Positions 5,709 to 12,148 of a DNA stretch of 13,208 nucleotides are shown here, in pieces. Numbering within the stretch: the first letter of the stretch is position 1; each line of letters starts with the position of its first letter. The stretch is from Cyanobacteria bacterium OH_CBB_238 (GTDB lineage Bacteria; Cyanobacteriota; Vampirovibrionia; Gastranaerophilales; Gastranaerophilaceae). Position numbers and translations under genes: made by a program. The stretch lies in assembly GCA_023409995.1 (NCBI GenBank), contig JAEYQN010000020.1, positions 1-13,208 on the forward strand, read 5' to 3'. The notes under the pieces were generated by a model. That model had not been told where the DNA came from. It did no database searches and saw only the letters and a program-made list of their open reading frames with translations.

Positions 5709-6746
5709 ATGGCAAAAAGTACTAATATTAAAAACAAAACTGAATTAACTTCTAATGCATCGGCATCAGCTTTTGGCTGGGATTTTCAAGCAAATGCTGC
5801 CATTCTTTTAATGCTTGAAAATATAAAAAATGCTAAATCAGTAAAAGTTGAAGGAAAAACTGAAGATATAGAAATAACTTTAGATAACAACAATATTCTT
5901 TACTCACAAGCCAAATCAATAGAAGATATTAATTCAACTTCTAATTTGTTGGCAAAATTAAAAGAAGGAATAAGAACTCTAAATAATGCTCACTCAAAGG
6001 GAAACGCGGAAAGTCTTATTTACATAACAAACCATTCAAACCCTTTTAACGATAAATTTTCAATTGAACATTTTTTAGGAAGAACAAAGTTTGATTATGA
6101 CGAATTGCCAGAAAAATGTAAAACAAAAATATTAAACATAATTAGTGAAAACAATTATTCAATTAATACGAATAAATTAAAAGTTTATATATTACCTTTT
6201 ATAGGAGATGATAAAGACAATAGAGATAAATTTATTAAAGAAGCTGTTAGTGAATTTTTAGAAGAATTAGAAATTCATACTCAGTATACACCTAAGAAAA
6301 TGCTTGAAATATGGCAACGAGACTTTTTTCACAATTCAACAATACCTGATTCTGCTATTCAAATAAAGAAAACTGACATGATATGGGCATTAATTGTTGA
6401 GGTGTGCAGCTTTGATAAATTAGACAAATACCTTAATGATTGTGACGATGCAATAATTGAAGAAATTGAATTTAAGTATAAGTCTATCATTGATAATAAA
6501 TCAGAAGAATTCGTATTTGTTAATAAAGTATTAAATGATTATGAACAATATAATAAGAATTTAACTCAACGAGAAAAGACAGAGAAATTTATAAACGAAG
6601 AATATTGCATCTATTCAGATGAATTTGACATAGAAAACCTCGATGAATATACTAAAAATTGCTTGATTAAAGTTATATTAAATAAGATTATCTCAAAGAG
6701 AATAATTATTGGCAAAATAAAAAAAGGAGCCAATATATGCGATTGA
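5709..6746 (+). CDS. PD-(D/E)xK nuclease-like effector, Cap4/DUF4297-like N-terminus
   Basis: In this 345-aa protein the N-terminal ~100 residues carry a degenerate restriction-nuclease core. A GWDFQANAAILLML helix at residues 23-36 resembles the G-x-x-YQ helix of Cap4/DUF4297 nucleases. E48 lies in VEGK, E52-D53 in TEDIEI, and Q67-x-K69 in YSQAK, fitting an ExxxxD...QxK active site. The C-terminal two thirds are helical and charged, with WQRDFF and MIWALIVEV segments, and could be a partner-binding domain; I cannot name it. The gene overlaps the downstream SMC-type ATPase by 10 bp, implying coupled translation and a joint complex. The ATG has only AGGT upstream, a weak ribosome binding site, possibly keeping levels low. 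The family is inferred from motifs; a DNA-degrading anti-phage effector is the best guess. Very AT-rich codon use, in line with horizontal transfer. Confidence 0.8.
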   Translation: MAKSTNIKNKTELTSNASASAFGWDFQANAAILLMLENIKNAKSVKVEGKTEDIEITLDNNNILYSQAKSIEDINSTSNLLAKLKEGIRTLNNAHSKGNAESLIYITNHSNPFNDKFSIEHFLGRTKFDYDELPEKCKTKILNIISENNYSINTNKLKVYILPFIGDDKDNRDKFIKEAVSEFLEELEIHTQYTPKKMLEIWQRDFFHNSTIPDSAIQIKKTDMIWALIVEVCSFDKLDKYLNDCDDAIIEEIEFKYKSIIDNKSEEFVFVNKVLNDYEQYNKNLTQREKTEKFINEEYCIYSDEFDIENLDEYTKNCLIKVILNKIISKRIIIGKIKKGANICD

Positions 6747-8194
6747 AAACTTTGAAAATTACATATGGTTTTTTTAATAAAACTTTTCAATTTAATGAAG
6801 GTTATAATTTGATTTATAGTACACAAAATAGTGTTGGGAAAACAACACTATTGCGGACATTATTATATTCGTTAGGTTTTGATATCCCAAATACAAAAAA
6901 TTTTAAATTTGAAAATTGCAAATTCGAATTAAATATTGTAACTGATTCGGAAAAAGAAATTGTTATAACAAGGAACGATTCATATTGTTATCTTTCTTAC
7001 AGTAATGAGAATAATAAACGATATTTTTCTTTACCAGCAAATGAGAAAGAACTTCACTCTATTGTCTTTGAGAACACAAATTCTGACATTTTAGAAAATA
7101 TCTTGGGTGCTATGTATGTAGATCAAGAAAAAGGGTGGACTTTATTAAATAGAGGGATTGTAATTGGTTCAATTCGTTTTAGTCTTAATAAGTTTATTCA
7201 AGGTGTGTCAAAAGTAGATTGTTCAGAGTTGTACGAAGAATTAAAGTATATTGAATTTCAAATAAAAAAATATAGAAGTATGCTATCGATAGCAAATTAT
7301 CAAAATCAAATTGAAAAGTTGATTCAGGTTACAGAATATGATTCACTGAATGATAAAATTGAAAAAGAGATTGCTATTCTTGAATTTGAAAAAAAACCTT
7401 TAGTGATAGAACAGAACAGATTAAACAATGTTCTAAGTAAAAATATGGGATTTAGAAAATATATTACGGATATGAAACTACATGTTATTGATAAAAGTGG
7501 TAATAGAATTCCTGTAAATGAAAAAACTATTGAAGGTTTTAAAGATAACATCAATTATATAACTGCGAAAATTAATATTGTTAACTCAAGAATATCTCAG
7601 ATAGATAACAAAATAAATTCATATAAACAAACTCAAAAAAAAGAAAATCTATTATTTCAAACAGATACAGAATCGATGATTGATAAATTTGATGCAGATA
7701 TTTCAAAAATCAAAATTAATTATATTGGTGTTGAAAATATGATTAAACGACTTGAAGAACAAAAAACAAAAATCAAAGCGGAAATTGATCTAAGAACAAA
7801 AAGCAATAATACCTTAATAACAGAACTACATAAATATATATCGGACTATGCTAAAGAGATGGGTGTAGATGAAAAATATGTAAGCCCATCCAAAGATTAT
7901 ATATTTACTTCTGATTTGAAATCTTTAAGTGGAGCTATTTTTCACAAAATAGTTTTTGCTTTCAAACTATCCTATATGAAAATATTGGAAAAATATTCTA
8001 ATATAATTGTGCCAATTATATTAGATTCCCCAAGAGGTAAAGAAGTAGATGAAATAAATATCCATAAAATGATTGAAATATTAAAGAGAGATTTTGCTAA
8101 TCATCAGATAATTATTGCATCAATTTATAACTATGATCTTAATAATTTAAATATAATAGAATTAAAGAATAATTTACTTGAAGATTTTGATTAA
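6737..8194 (+). CDS. SMC/ABC-type coiled-coil ATPase, partner of the nuclease
   Basis: In this 485-aa protein the N-terminus has a Walker A of SMC/RecN type (NSVGKTT at 31-37, with the usual first Gly replaced). Residues ~165-375 are rich in Lys, Glu, Ile and Asn with long helices, as in an antiparallel coiled coil; MGFRKYITDMKLHVIDKSG near the middle may be a non-helical insert. The C-terminal half-ATPase has an SLSGA signature loop (396-400) and Walker B NIIVPIILDSP with D430, followed by KEVD. Ser431 stands where most ABC ATPases have a catalytic Glu, and ASIYNY (461-466) where an H-loop His is expected. AAAAAGGAG before the ATG is a good ribosome binding site inside the nuclease gene's tail. 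As in Lamassu LmuB or ABC-3C ATPases, it probably senses foreign DNA and controls the nuclease. At 485 aa it is short for such proteins. Confidence 0.88.
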   Translation: MRLKTLKITYGFFNKTFQFNEGYNLIYSTQNSVGKTTLLRTLLYSLGFDIPNTKNFKFENCKFELNIVTDSEKEIVITRNDSYCYLSYSNENNKRYFSLPANEKELHSIVFENTNSDILENILGAMYVDQEKGWTLLNRGIVIGSIRFSLNKFIQGVSKVDCSELYEELKYIEFQIKKYRSMLSIANYQNQIEKLIQVTEYDSLNDKIEKEIAILEFEKKPLVIEQNRLNNVLSKNMGFRKYITDMKLHVIDKSGNRIPVNEKTIEGFKDNINYITAKINIVNSRISQIDNKINSYKQTQKKENLLFQTDTESMIDKFDADISKIKINYIGVENMIKRLEEQKTKIKAEIDLRTKSNNTLITELHKYISDYAKEMGVDEKYVSPSKDYIFTSDLKSLSGAIFHKIVFAFKLSYMKILEKYSNIIVPIILDSPRGKEVDEINIHKMIEILKRDFANHQIIIASIYNYDLNNLNIIELKNNLLEDFD

Positions 8195-8218
8195 ACTCTT
8201 TATTTGAACTATTTTTAT

Positions 8219-9847
8219 CTAAATATTTTTTACATTTTTAACAAATAATTTCTGCAAACTCAAATCTTCGGCTTGAGTACCATTTAGTATTTGCTCCGTT
8301 ACTATCGGTGATAAATATTTTAAACTTAAAATATTTCTTATGTGTTTTGAATCTTTTAAATTTTCTTCTGTTTGAAGATCTTGTATTGTTTTTCCTTCTA
8401 ATAGTTTTTTGTGATAATAATAGCTTTTTACAATTGCATTGACTAAATAAGGATTTGGATTTGGTGCATCATTACCATTAGTCTTTATAATTAAAATATT
8501 CCCACTGTTTGATGGCTGTGAAAGTTTTATATTTTTAGAAATTATCAACGGAACAATTTCTTCTTCATTGTGCTGGGATGATAAAATTTCATTGTGAGTA
8601 ATTCTTTCTAAAGTTTTTACTAATGCTTTTTGGCATAAAGTGATTTCTACAGATTTTTTTGAAATAACAACTTTACTTAGAATTGACCTAATTAGTTTTG
8701 GATCAGAAAAATCTTCAATATCCTGTGCTGTTTTTAAAAGTTCTTTCTGTTTATTAATCTCAAATTCAGCAATTATTTTTTGAATTTGCTTTTTATCGAG
8801 TAGTACTTCTTTTATATTTTCAATGACAAATTTTTCAATTTCTCCGGCTGGGATCTTTGATACTGAGCCTGCGTCTTTTCTGTTATATTTATTTATTGCG
8901 CTACTGACATAATATCGATATCGACGTTTTCGAGTATTACTATGACTTGGTGTCATTCTGTTGTCGTTATCATCATAAATTAATCCAGCCAACAAAGAGT
9001 TAGATGAAGATTTTATTCCGCAGGTTTTATCAACTCTGTTTTCTAACAAGATATTTTGGACTTTATTAAAAATGTCTATATCTATAATTGCCTCGTGTTC
9101 TCCTTCATAAATACAGTGTTTATGTGTAATTTTGCCAATATAAACTTTATTAGCTAGTAAATGGTATAACTGACCTTTAGAAAAATCTTTGCCATTTCTA
9201 GTTTTAAATTCATTTTCGTCCAAATATTCTTTTAACTTCTTGACGCTTTTACATTCAAGATATTGATTAAAAATATGCTTAACTTTTTCTGCGTCTTTTT
9301 CGTTTATAACAAGTTTTTTATCTTGTTTTTGATATCCAAAAGGAGTGCAGCCCCCCATCCACATTCCTTTTTTCTTTGATGCTGCAATTTTATCTCTTAT
9401 TCTTTCTCCGGTTACTTCTCTTTCAAATTGGGCAAAGGATAAAAGAATATTTAGAGTGAGTCTACCCATTGATGTTGTCGTGTTGAAGTGCTGAGTTATT
9501 GAAACAAATGATGAATTATGCTTATCAAACAATTCTACAATCTTTGAAAAATCCATCAGAGAGCGAGTAAGCCTATCAACTTTGTAAACTACAACTATAT
9601 CAACCTCGTTGTTTTCAATATCTTTTAGTAACTCTTTGACTGCAGGGCGTTCAAGTGTTCCTCCAGAAAATCCGCCATCATTGTACTGTTTTTCAACAAG
9701 AACCCAACCTTCGTGTTGTTGTGACTTTATGTAAGCCTCACAAGCCTCTCTTTGTGCATCGAGTGAATTAAAGTCTTGCTCTAATCCTTCTTCAGTTGAT
9801 TTTCTTGTATAAATAGCACATTTGATTATCTTTTTTATTTCTTTCAT
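8219..9847 (-). CDS. Large serine recombinase (site-specific integrase/resolvase superfamily)
   Basis: In this 542-aa protein the resolvase domain (about residues 7-160) has YTRKS with catalytic Ser17, SLDAQREAC at 28-36, VYKVDRLTRS at 88-96 and FAQFERE at 138-144. The recombinase domain follows from about 165 (GGCTPFGYQ). The next segment, SLLAGLIYDDNDNRMTPSHS then KRRYRYYVS, corresponds to the zinc beta-ribbon region but lacks the usual cysteines, as in a subgroup known to sit beside DUF2924 genes. The C-terminus has a helix-turn-helix-like repeat ending LSPIVTEQIL. Such enzymes bind attP and attB and join them by double-strand breaks through a phosphoserine link. The ATG overlaps the DUF2924 stop by 4 bp (ATGA). 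It is read towards the ATPase gene, with 24 bp between the ends and no visible terminator. It is the likely mover of part of this island. Confidence 0.95.
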   Translation of the reverse strand: MKEIKKIIKCAIYTRKSTEEGLEQDFNSLDAQREACEAYIKSQQHEGWVLVEKQYNDGGFSGGTLERPAVKELLKDIENNEVDIVVVYKVDRLTRSLMDFSKIVELFDKHNSSFVSITQHFNTTTSMGRLTLNILLSFAQFEREVTGERIRDKIAASKKKGMWMGGCTPFGYQKQDKKLVINEKDAEKVKHIFNQYLECKSVKKLKEYLDENEFKTRNGKDFSKGQLYHLLANKVYIGKITHKHCIYEGEHEAIIDIDIFNKVQNILLENRVDKTCGIKSSSNSLLAGLIYDDNDNRMTPSHSNTRKRRYRYYVSSAINKYNRKDAGSVSKIPAGEIEKFVIENIKEVLLDKKQIQKIIAEFEINKQKELLKTAQDIEDFSDPKLIRSILSKVVISKKSVEITLCQKALVKTLERITHNEILSSQHNEEEIVPLIISKNIKLSQPSNSGNILIIKTNGNDAPNPNPYLVNAIVKSYYYHKKLLEGKTIQDLQTEENLKDSKHIRNILSLKYLSPIVTEQILNGTQAEDLSLQKLFVKNVKNI

Positions 9848-10266
9848 ACAGCCACCCCGAAAAATTTCTTACCATTCCATCTAGAGCCTGTTATCTCATT
9901 TGCAATGGCAGAAAGACTCGTGTATGTTTTATTGTTGTATTTAAATCCTTTATTTAAGGCTGTCACTTCATACTTTTCACCTTTAAATTCACGAATAAAC
10001 TTTGTTCCAGCTGTAACTTGAAATTTTTGAATCTTTTTAATATCTTTTGGATTAAGTGTTTTTGTCTTTGTATATTGTTCAACAAGCTTATCAATTTGCC
10101 TTTGAACATTTGGATCTAACACACCATATTCCATTTGCCAAAAGATATGTTTTTTCAGATAAGACTTGCTCAAATGTATCGGAACAGTGGTTTTAAAAAC
10201 GTCAAACCATTGTATTAAAAGTTCTTTCTTTGATAGTTCCTTTAATTTTTTGATATCCTTAATCAT
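9844..10266 (-). CDS. DUF2924 family protein, recombinase-coupled
   Basis: This 140-aa basic protein matches DUF2924. The N-terminal half has LSKKELLIQWFDVF and SYLKKHIFWQMEYG. The C-terminal half has the typical GTKFIREFKGEKYEVTALNKG (split here as residues 87-107), then YTSLSAIANEITGSRWNGKKFFG at 114-137. In many genomes, from what is known of the family, this gene precedes a large serine recombinase. Here the two overlap by 4 bp, so they are co-translated. The function is undefined; the size, charge and coupling suggest a DNA-binding accessory such as a directionality or target factor, which is inference. GAGGT lies about 10 bp before the ATG. The 35-bp repeat copy A lies just upstream and is probably part of its promoter. 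Confidence 0.88.
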   Translation of the reverse strand: MIKDIKKLKELSKKELLIQWFDVFKTTVPIHLSKSYLKKHIFWQMEYGVLDPNVQRQIDKLVEQYTKTKTLNPKDIKKIQKFQVTAGTKFIREFKGEKYEVTALNKGFKYNNKTYTSLSAIANEITGSRWNGKKFFGVAV

Positions 10267-10297
10267 GCTGTAATTACCTCTAGGCTTGTATTAACAG

Positions 10298-10332
10298 CAC
10301 ATTAATCACTCTCAACAAACTAAAAGTCAAGT
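10298..10332. repeat. 35-bp direct repeat, copy A (upstream of DUF2924 gene)
   Basis: The segment beginning CACATTAATCACTCTCAAC matches 12108-12142 at 31 of 35 positions without gaps. Read on the minus strand it begins ACTTGACTT, a good -35-like TTGACT, followed 17-18 bp later by GATTAATGTG. A GAGGT ribosome binding site and the ATG of the DUF2924 gene follow. The minus-strand arrangement suggests a promoter or operator; an attachment-site relic is the alternative. Confidence 0.7.
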
Positions 10333-10393
10333 CTAATCTATTTATCCAAACACAAATCGGTATTCTTGTTGTAAAAACTTTGAAATAATACCT

Positions 10394-10504
10394 TTAATTT
10401 TCAATCATAGTTATGCTTGAAAAAGTTCCGGCTTCTATCGCTTTTCCAGCAATTCCTTGTTCAGATGTACATTTAGGGCATATAAATTTTGTATTCTTAT
10501 TCAT
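10394..10504 (-). CDS. 36-aa CxxC microprotein
   Basis: A short minus-strand frame reads MNKNTKFICPKCTSEQGIAG and ends in SSITMIEN. It has a strong GGAGG at 10513-10509, 4 bp before the ATG, and begins 50 bp after the dGTPase stop, so it may share that transcript. CPKC is half of a zinc ribbon; a second cysteine pair is absent, so zinc binding would need a dimer, or the protein may be truncated. The frame stays open past its TAA stop for about another 35 codons without obvious similarity. I do not recognise it. Small zinc-ribbon proteins are common in phage genomes. Confidence 0.5.
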   Translation of the reverse strand: MNKNTKFICPKCTSEQGIAGKAIEAGTFSSITMIEN

Positions 10505-10554
10505 TTAGCCTCCAAATTAATTTGATTGCATTTAACTTAGTATAAATATTTTGT

Positions 10555-11799
10555 TTAGAAGGTGATTATTTCTTCAAACATATTTATAGCAAATTGATCA
10601 GTCATTCCAGAAATAAAATCTATTATTGATTGATTATAGTCATCCTTGTTATTGATATTGTAAATCACTTCATTGATATACCTCTTCGTGCCTCTTTTTT
10701 CCTTATTTATATCTGAATACTTAATCAGCCAATCTTCAAAACAGCCTATTAATTTGGGATAAAATCTTTTGTCTTTTTCAAGTTTTTTAATAGTATTATC
10801 AGAAGTATAATAAGATTCTAAAAAATCATATATGGTGTTAATCACAAGAGCTGCATAATTTTTAAATGGATTTAGTCTTTTATGCTTGTAAATATTTTCA
10901 GTGTTAAATTTTCTTATTTGGTTCATCATCTCAAAGCATTCTTTTGTAAAGTTCAATCCGGTTTCAGGAGAGGAATTTTTGCATAAATCTTCTATAAATA
11001 CATACATCAATGAAGTTGTATTAATTTCCGATAGCTTCTTTTTTTCTTTCATCAAGTTTTCAGCAATTTGCTTTAATTCTTTGTATTGTGTTTTATTCAA
11101 GATCCTATATTCGAAGGCATCTTCAATGTCGCGCCCTAGGTAGGCTATTTTATCAGAAATTTTTACTACACACCCTTCAAAAGTGTAGGGGTTAAGTTCT
11201 CCTTTTTGGATTTGTTCCAAATTAATATAGTCTATTCGTGGTTTCAACCCATTTTCGTCAACTTCTCCACAATGACATACTATACCATCTCTTACTGCAT
11301 ATGTTAGGTTTAAGGTTTCATGTTGTCCTTGATAATTTGGAAGTGTTTCAATCTTATCAATGAATCGTAAGCTATTACGTTCATGCCAGAAAGCGTGTGT
11401 CATCGTTTTATTAGGGTCTATAATTTTTGCTAGGATAACTTCACCTTCATGACCAAATGGAGAGTGACCTAAGTCATGTCCAAGTGCGATAGCTTCTACC
11501 AATTCGATATTTAATCCTAAATTTTTTGCTATAGTTCTTGCTATAGAAGCAACATGATTGACATGTTCAATTCTGGTACAAATGTGGTCTTTATTAGTGG
11601 CGAAAAACACCTGAGTTTTATGTTTTAATCTTCTGTATGCGTTGGAATGTATTATTCTATTGTTATCCCTCTCAAATTCTGTTCTAGTATCAAAAGGTTT
11701 CTTTGATATGGGGTTAATTCTATCATTAGAATTATTCCACTTTGGGTTATCTGGAGTTATTGCTTCTTTTTCAAACTTTTTTTCTAAAATCTCAACCAT
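10555..11799 (-). CDS. dgt: Deoxyguanosinetriphosphate triphosphohydrolase-like HD protein (dGTPase)
   Basis: In this 414-aa protein the HD phosphohydrolase metal site is complete: H79 (RIEHVNHV), H108-D109 (LGHDLGHSPFGHEGE) and D216 (KISDKIAYLGRD). The N-terminal RTEFERDNNRIIHSNAYRRLKHKTQVF and the HETLNLTYAVRDGI block are typical of dGTPases, so the family call is strong. The enzyme hydrolyses dGTP (often also other dNTPs) to the nucleoside and triphosphate in the cytosol. I start at ATG 11797-11799, which has AAGGGA close upstream; a GTG five codons earlier is possible. A TATAAT at 11824-11819 could be the -10 box, giving a very short leader. Housekeeping dNTP control is one reading. Its place between recombinase and phage genes also fits the nucleotide-depletion defence role shown for some dGTPases. 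Confidence 0.92.
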   Translation of the reverse strand: MVEILEKKFEKEAITPDNPKWNNSNDRINPISKKPFDTRTEFERDNNRIIHSNAYRRLKHKTQVFFATNKDHICTRIEHVNHVASIARTIAKNLGLNIELVEAIALGHDLGHSPFGHEGEVILAKIIDPNKTMTHAFWHERNSLRFIDKIETLPNYQGQHETLNLTYAVRDGIVCHCGEVDENGLKPRIDYINLEQIQKGELNPYTFEGCVVKISDKIAYLGRDIEDAFEYRILNKTQYKELKQIAENLMKEKKKLSEINTTSLMYVFIEDLCKNSSPETGLNFTKECFEMMNQIRKFNTENIYKHKRLNPFKNYAALVINTIYDFLESYYTSDNTIKKLEKDKRFYPKLIGCFEDWLIKYSDINKEKRGTKRYINEVIYNINNKDDYNQSIIDFISGMTDQFAINMFEEIITF

Positions 11800-11818
11800 A
11801 CATTCCCTTTTCACAATG

Positions 11819-11824
11819 ATTATA
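11819..11824 (-). promoter_or_regulatory. Candidate -10 box of the dGTPase gene
   Basis: TATAAT on the minus strand lies 19 bp before the ATG of the dGTPase gene. No -35 is obvious at the right distance (TAATAC at 11847-11842). The leader would be only about a dozen bases but would still include the AAGGGA. Confidence 0.35.
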
Positions 11825-11990
11825 TCTCACTTAGCACGATAGTATTAAAAATAAATTTTAATAGCAACTAGCCACTTGGTTACTACAATTTTATTATATA
11901 ATTCTGTTTTTCTATTTGTAATAGTATATATTTTTTTCTAATTATTTTTATATTTGATTTTTAATTTTTTAAAATTAACTACGTCTAAAC

Positions 11991-12013
11991 AAAATACTTT
12001 CTTGAAGTATTTT
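11991..12013 (-). terminator. Hairpin, possible terminator of the terminase transcript
   Basis: AAAATACTT (11991-11999) and AAGTATTTT (12005-12013) form a perfect 9-bp stem with a 5-nt loop. On the minus strand it is followed by TTTTGTTTAG, a moderate U-tract. It lies inside the 26-aa frame, which speaks against that frame being a gene. Confidence 0.5.
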
Positions 12014-12107
12014 CGTTGTACATTGAGAGATAAGCCAGCATATTTTTCTTTTCATTTCTTAGTTCTTCTCCGATACTTGTTTAATTTCATAATGCTACCT
12101 CATTGTT

Positions 12108-12142
12108 CACATTAATCATTCTCAACTAAATAGAAGTCAAGT
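12108..12142. repeat. 35-bp direct repeat, copy B (just after the terminase gene)
   Basis: This matches copy A at 10298-10332 at 31 of 35 positions, in the same orientation, 1,810 bp apart. On the minus strand it reads ACTTGACTT and ends GATTAATGTG, then GAGGTAGC and an ATG at 12090. Like copy A it is therefore followed by a ribosome binding site and start codon. It begins 7 bp past the terminase stop codon. Confidence 0.7.
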
Positions 12143-12148
12143 TAATAT

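Larger units (their letters stand above)
11825..12148. other. Intergenic region between dGTPase and terminase
   Basis: About 320 bp with no convincing gene. It holds the 35-bp repeat copy B, a hairpin at 11991-12013 and two tiny overlapping minus-strand frames. One is at 12052-12090 (12 aa, MKLNKYRRRTKK), preceded by GAGGTAGC and the repeat. The other is at 11975-12055 (26 aa), starting at the ATGA overlap. The first has good initiation signals but is very short and basic. The remainder (about 11840-11970) is nearly pure A/T on the plus strand and shows no other structure. Confidence 0.4.

Noticed and set aside
6611..7554. Two minus-strand frames (6611-6826, 7324-7554) opposite the nuclease and ATPase genes
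   Set aside because: Antisense shadows of AT-rich coding DNA with Phe/Ile/Ser-rich content and no initiation signals.
10901..11842. Two plus-strand frames (10901-11143, 11642-11842) opposite the dGTPase gene
   Set aside because: Antisense to a gene with a complete HD motif set; composition is typical of shadow frames.
11975..12055. 26-codon minus-strand frame starting at an ATGA overlap
   Set aside because: It contains the 9-bp hairpin stem and has a poorly spaced ribosome binding site; more likely untranslated sequence.
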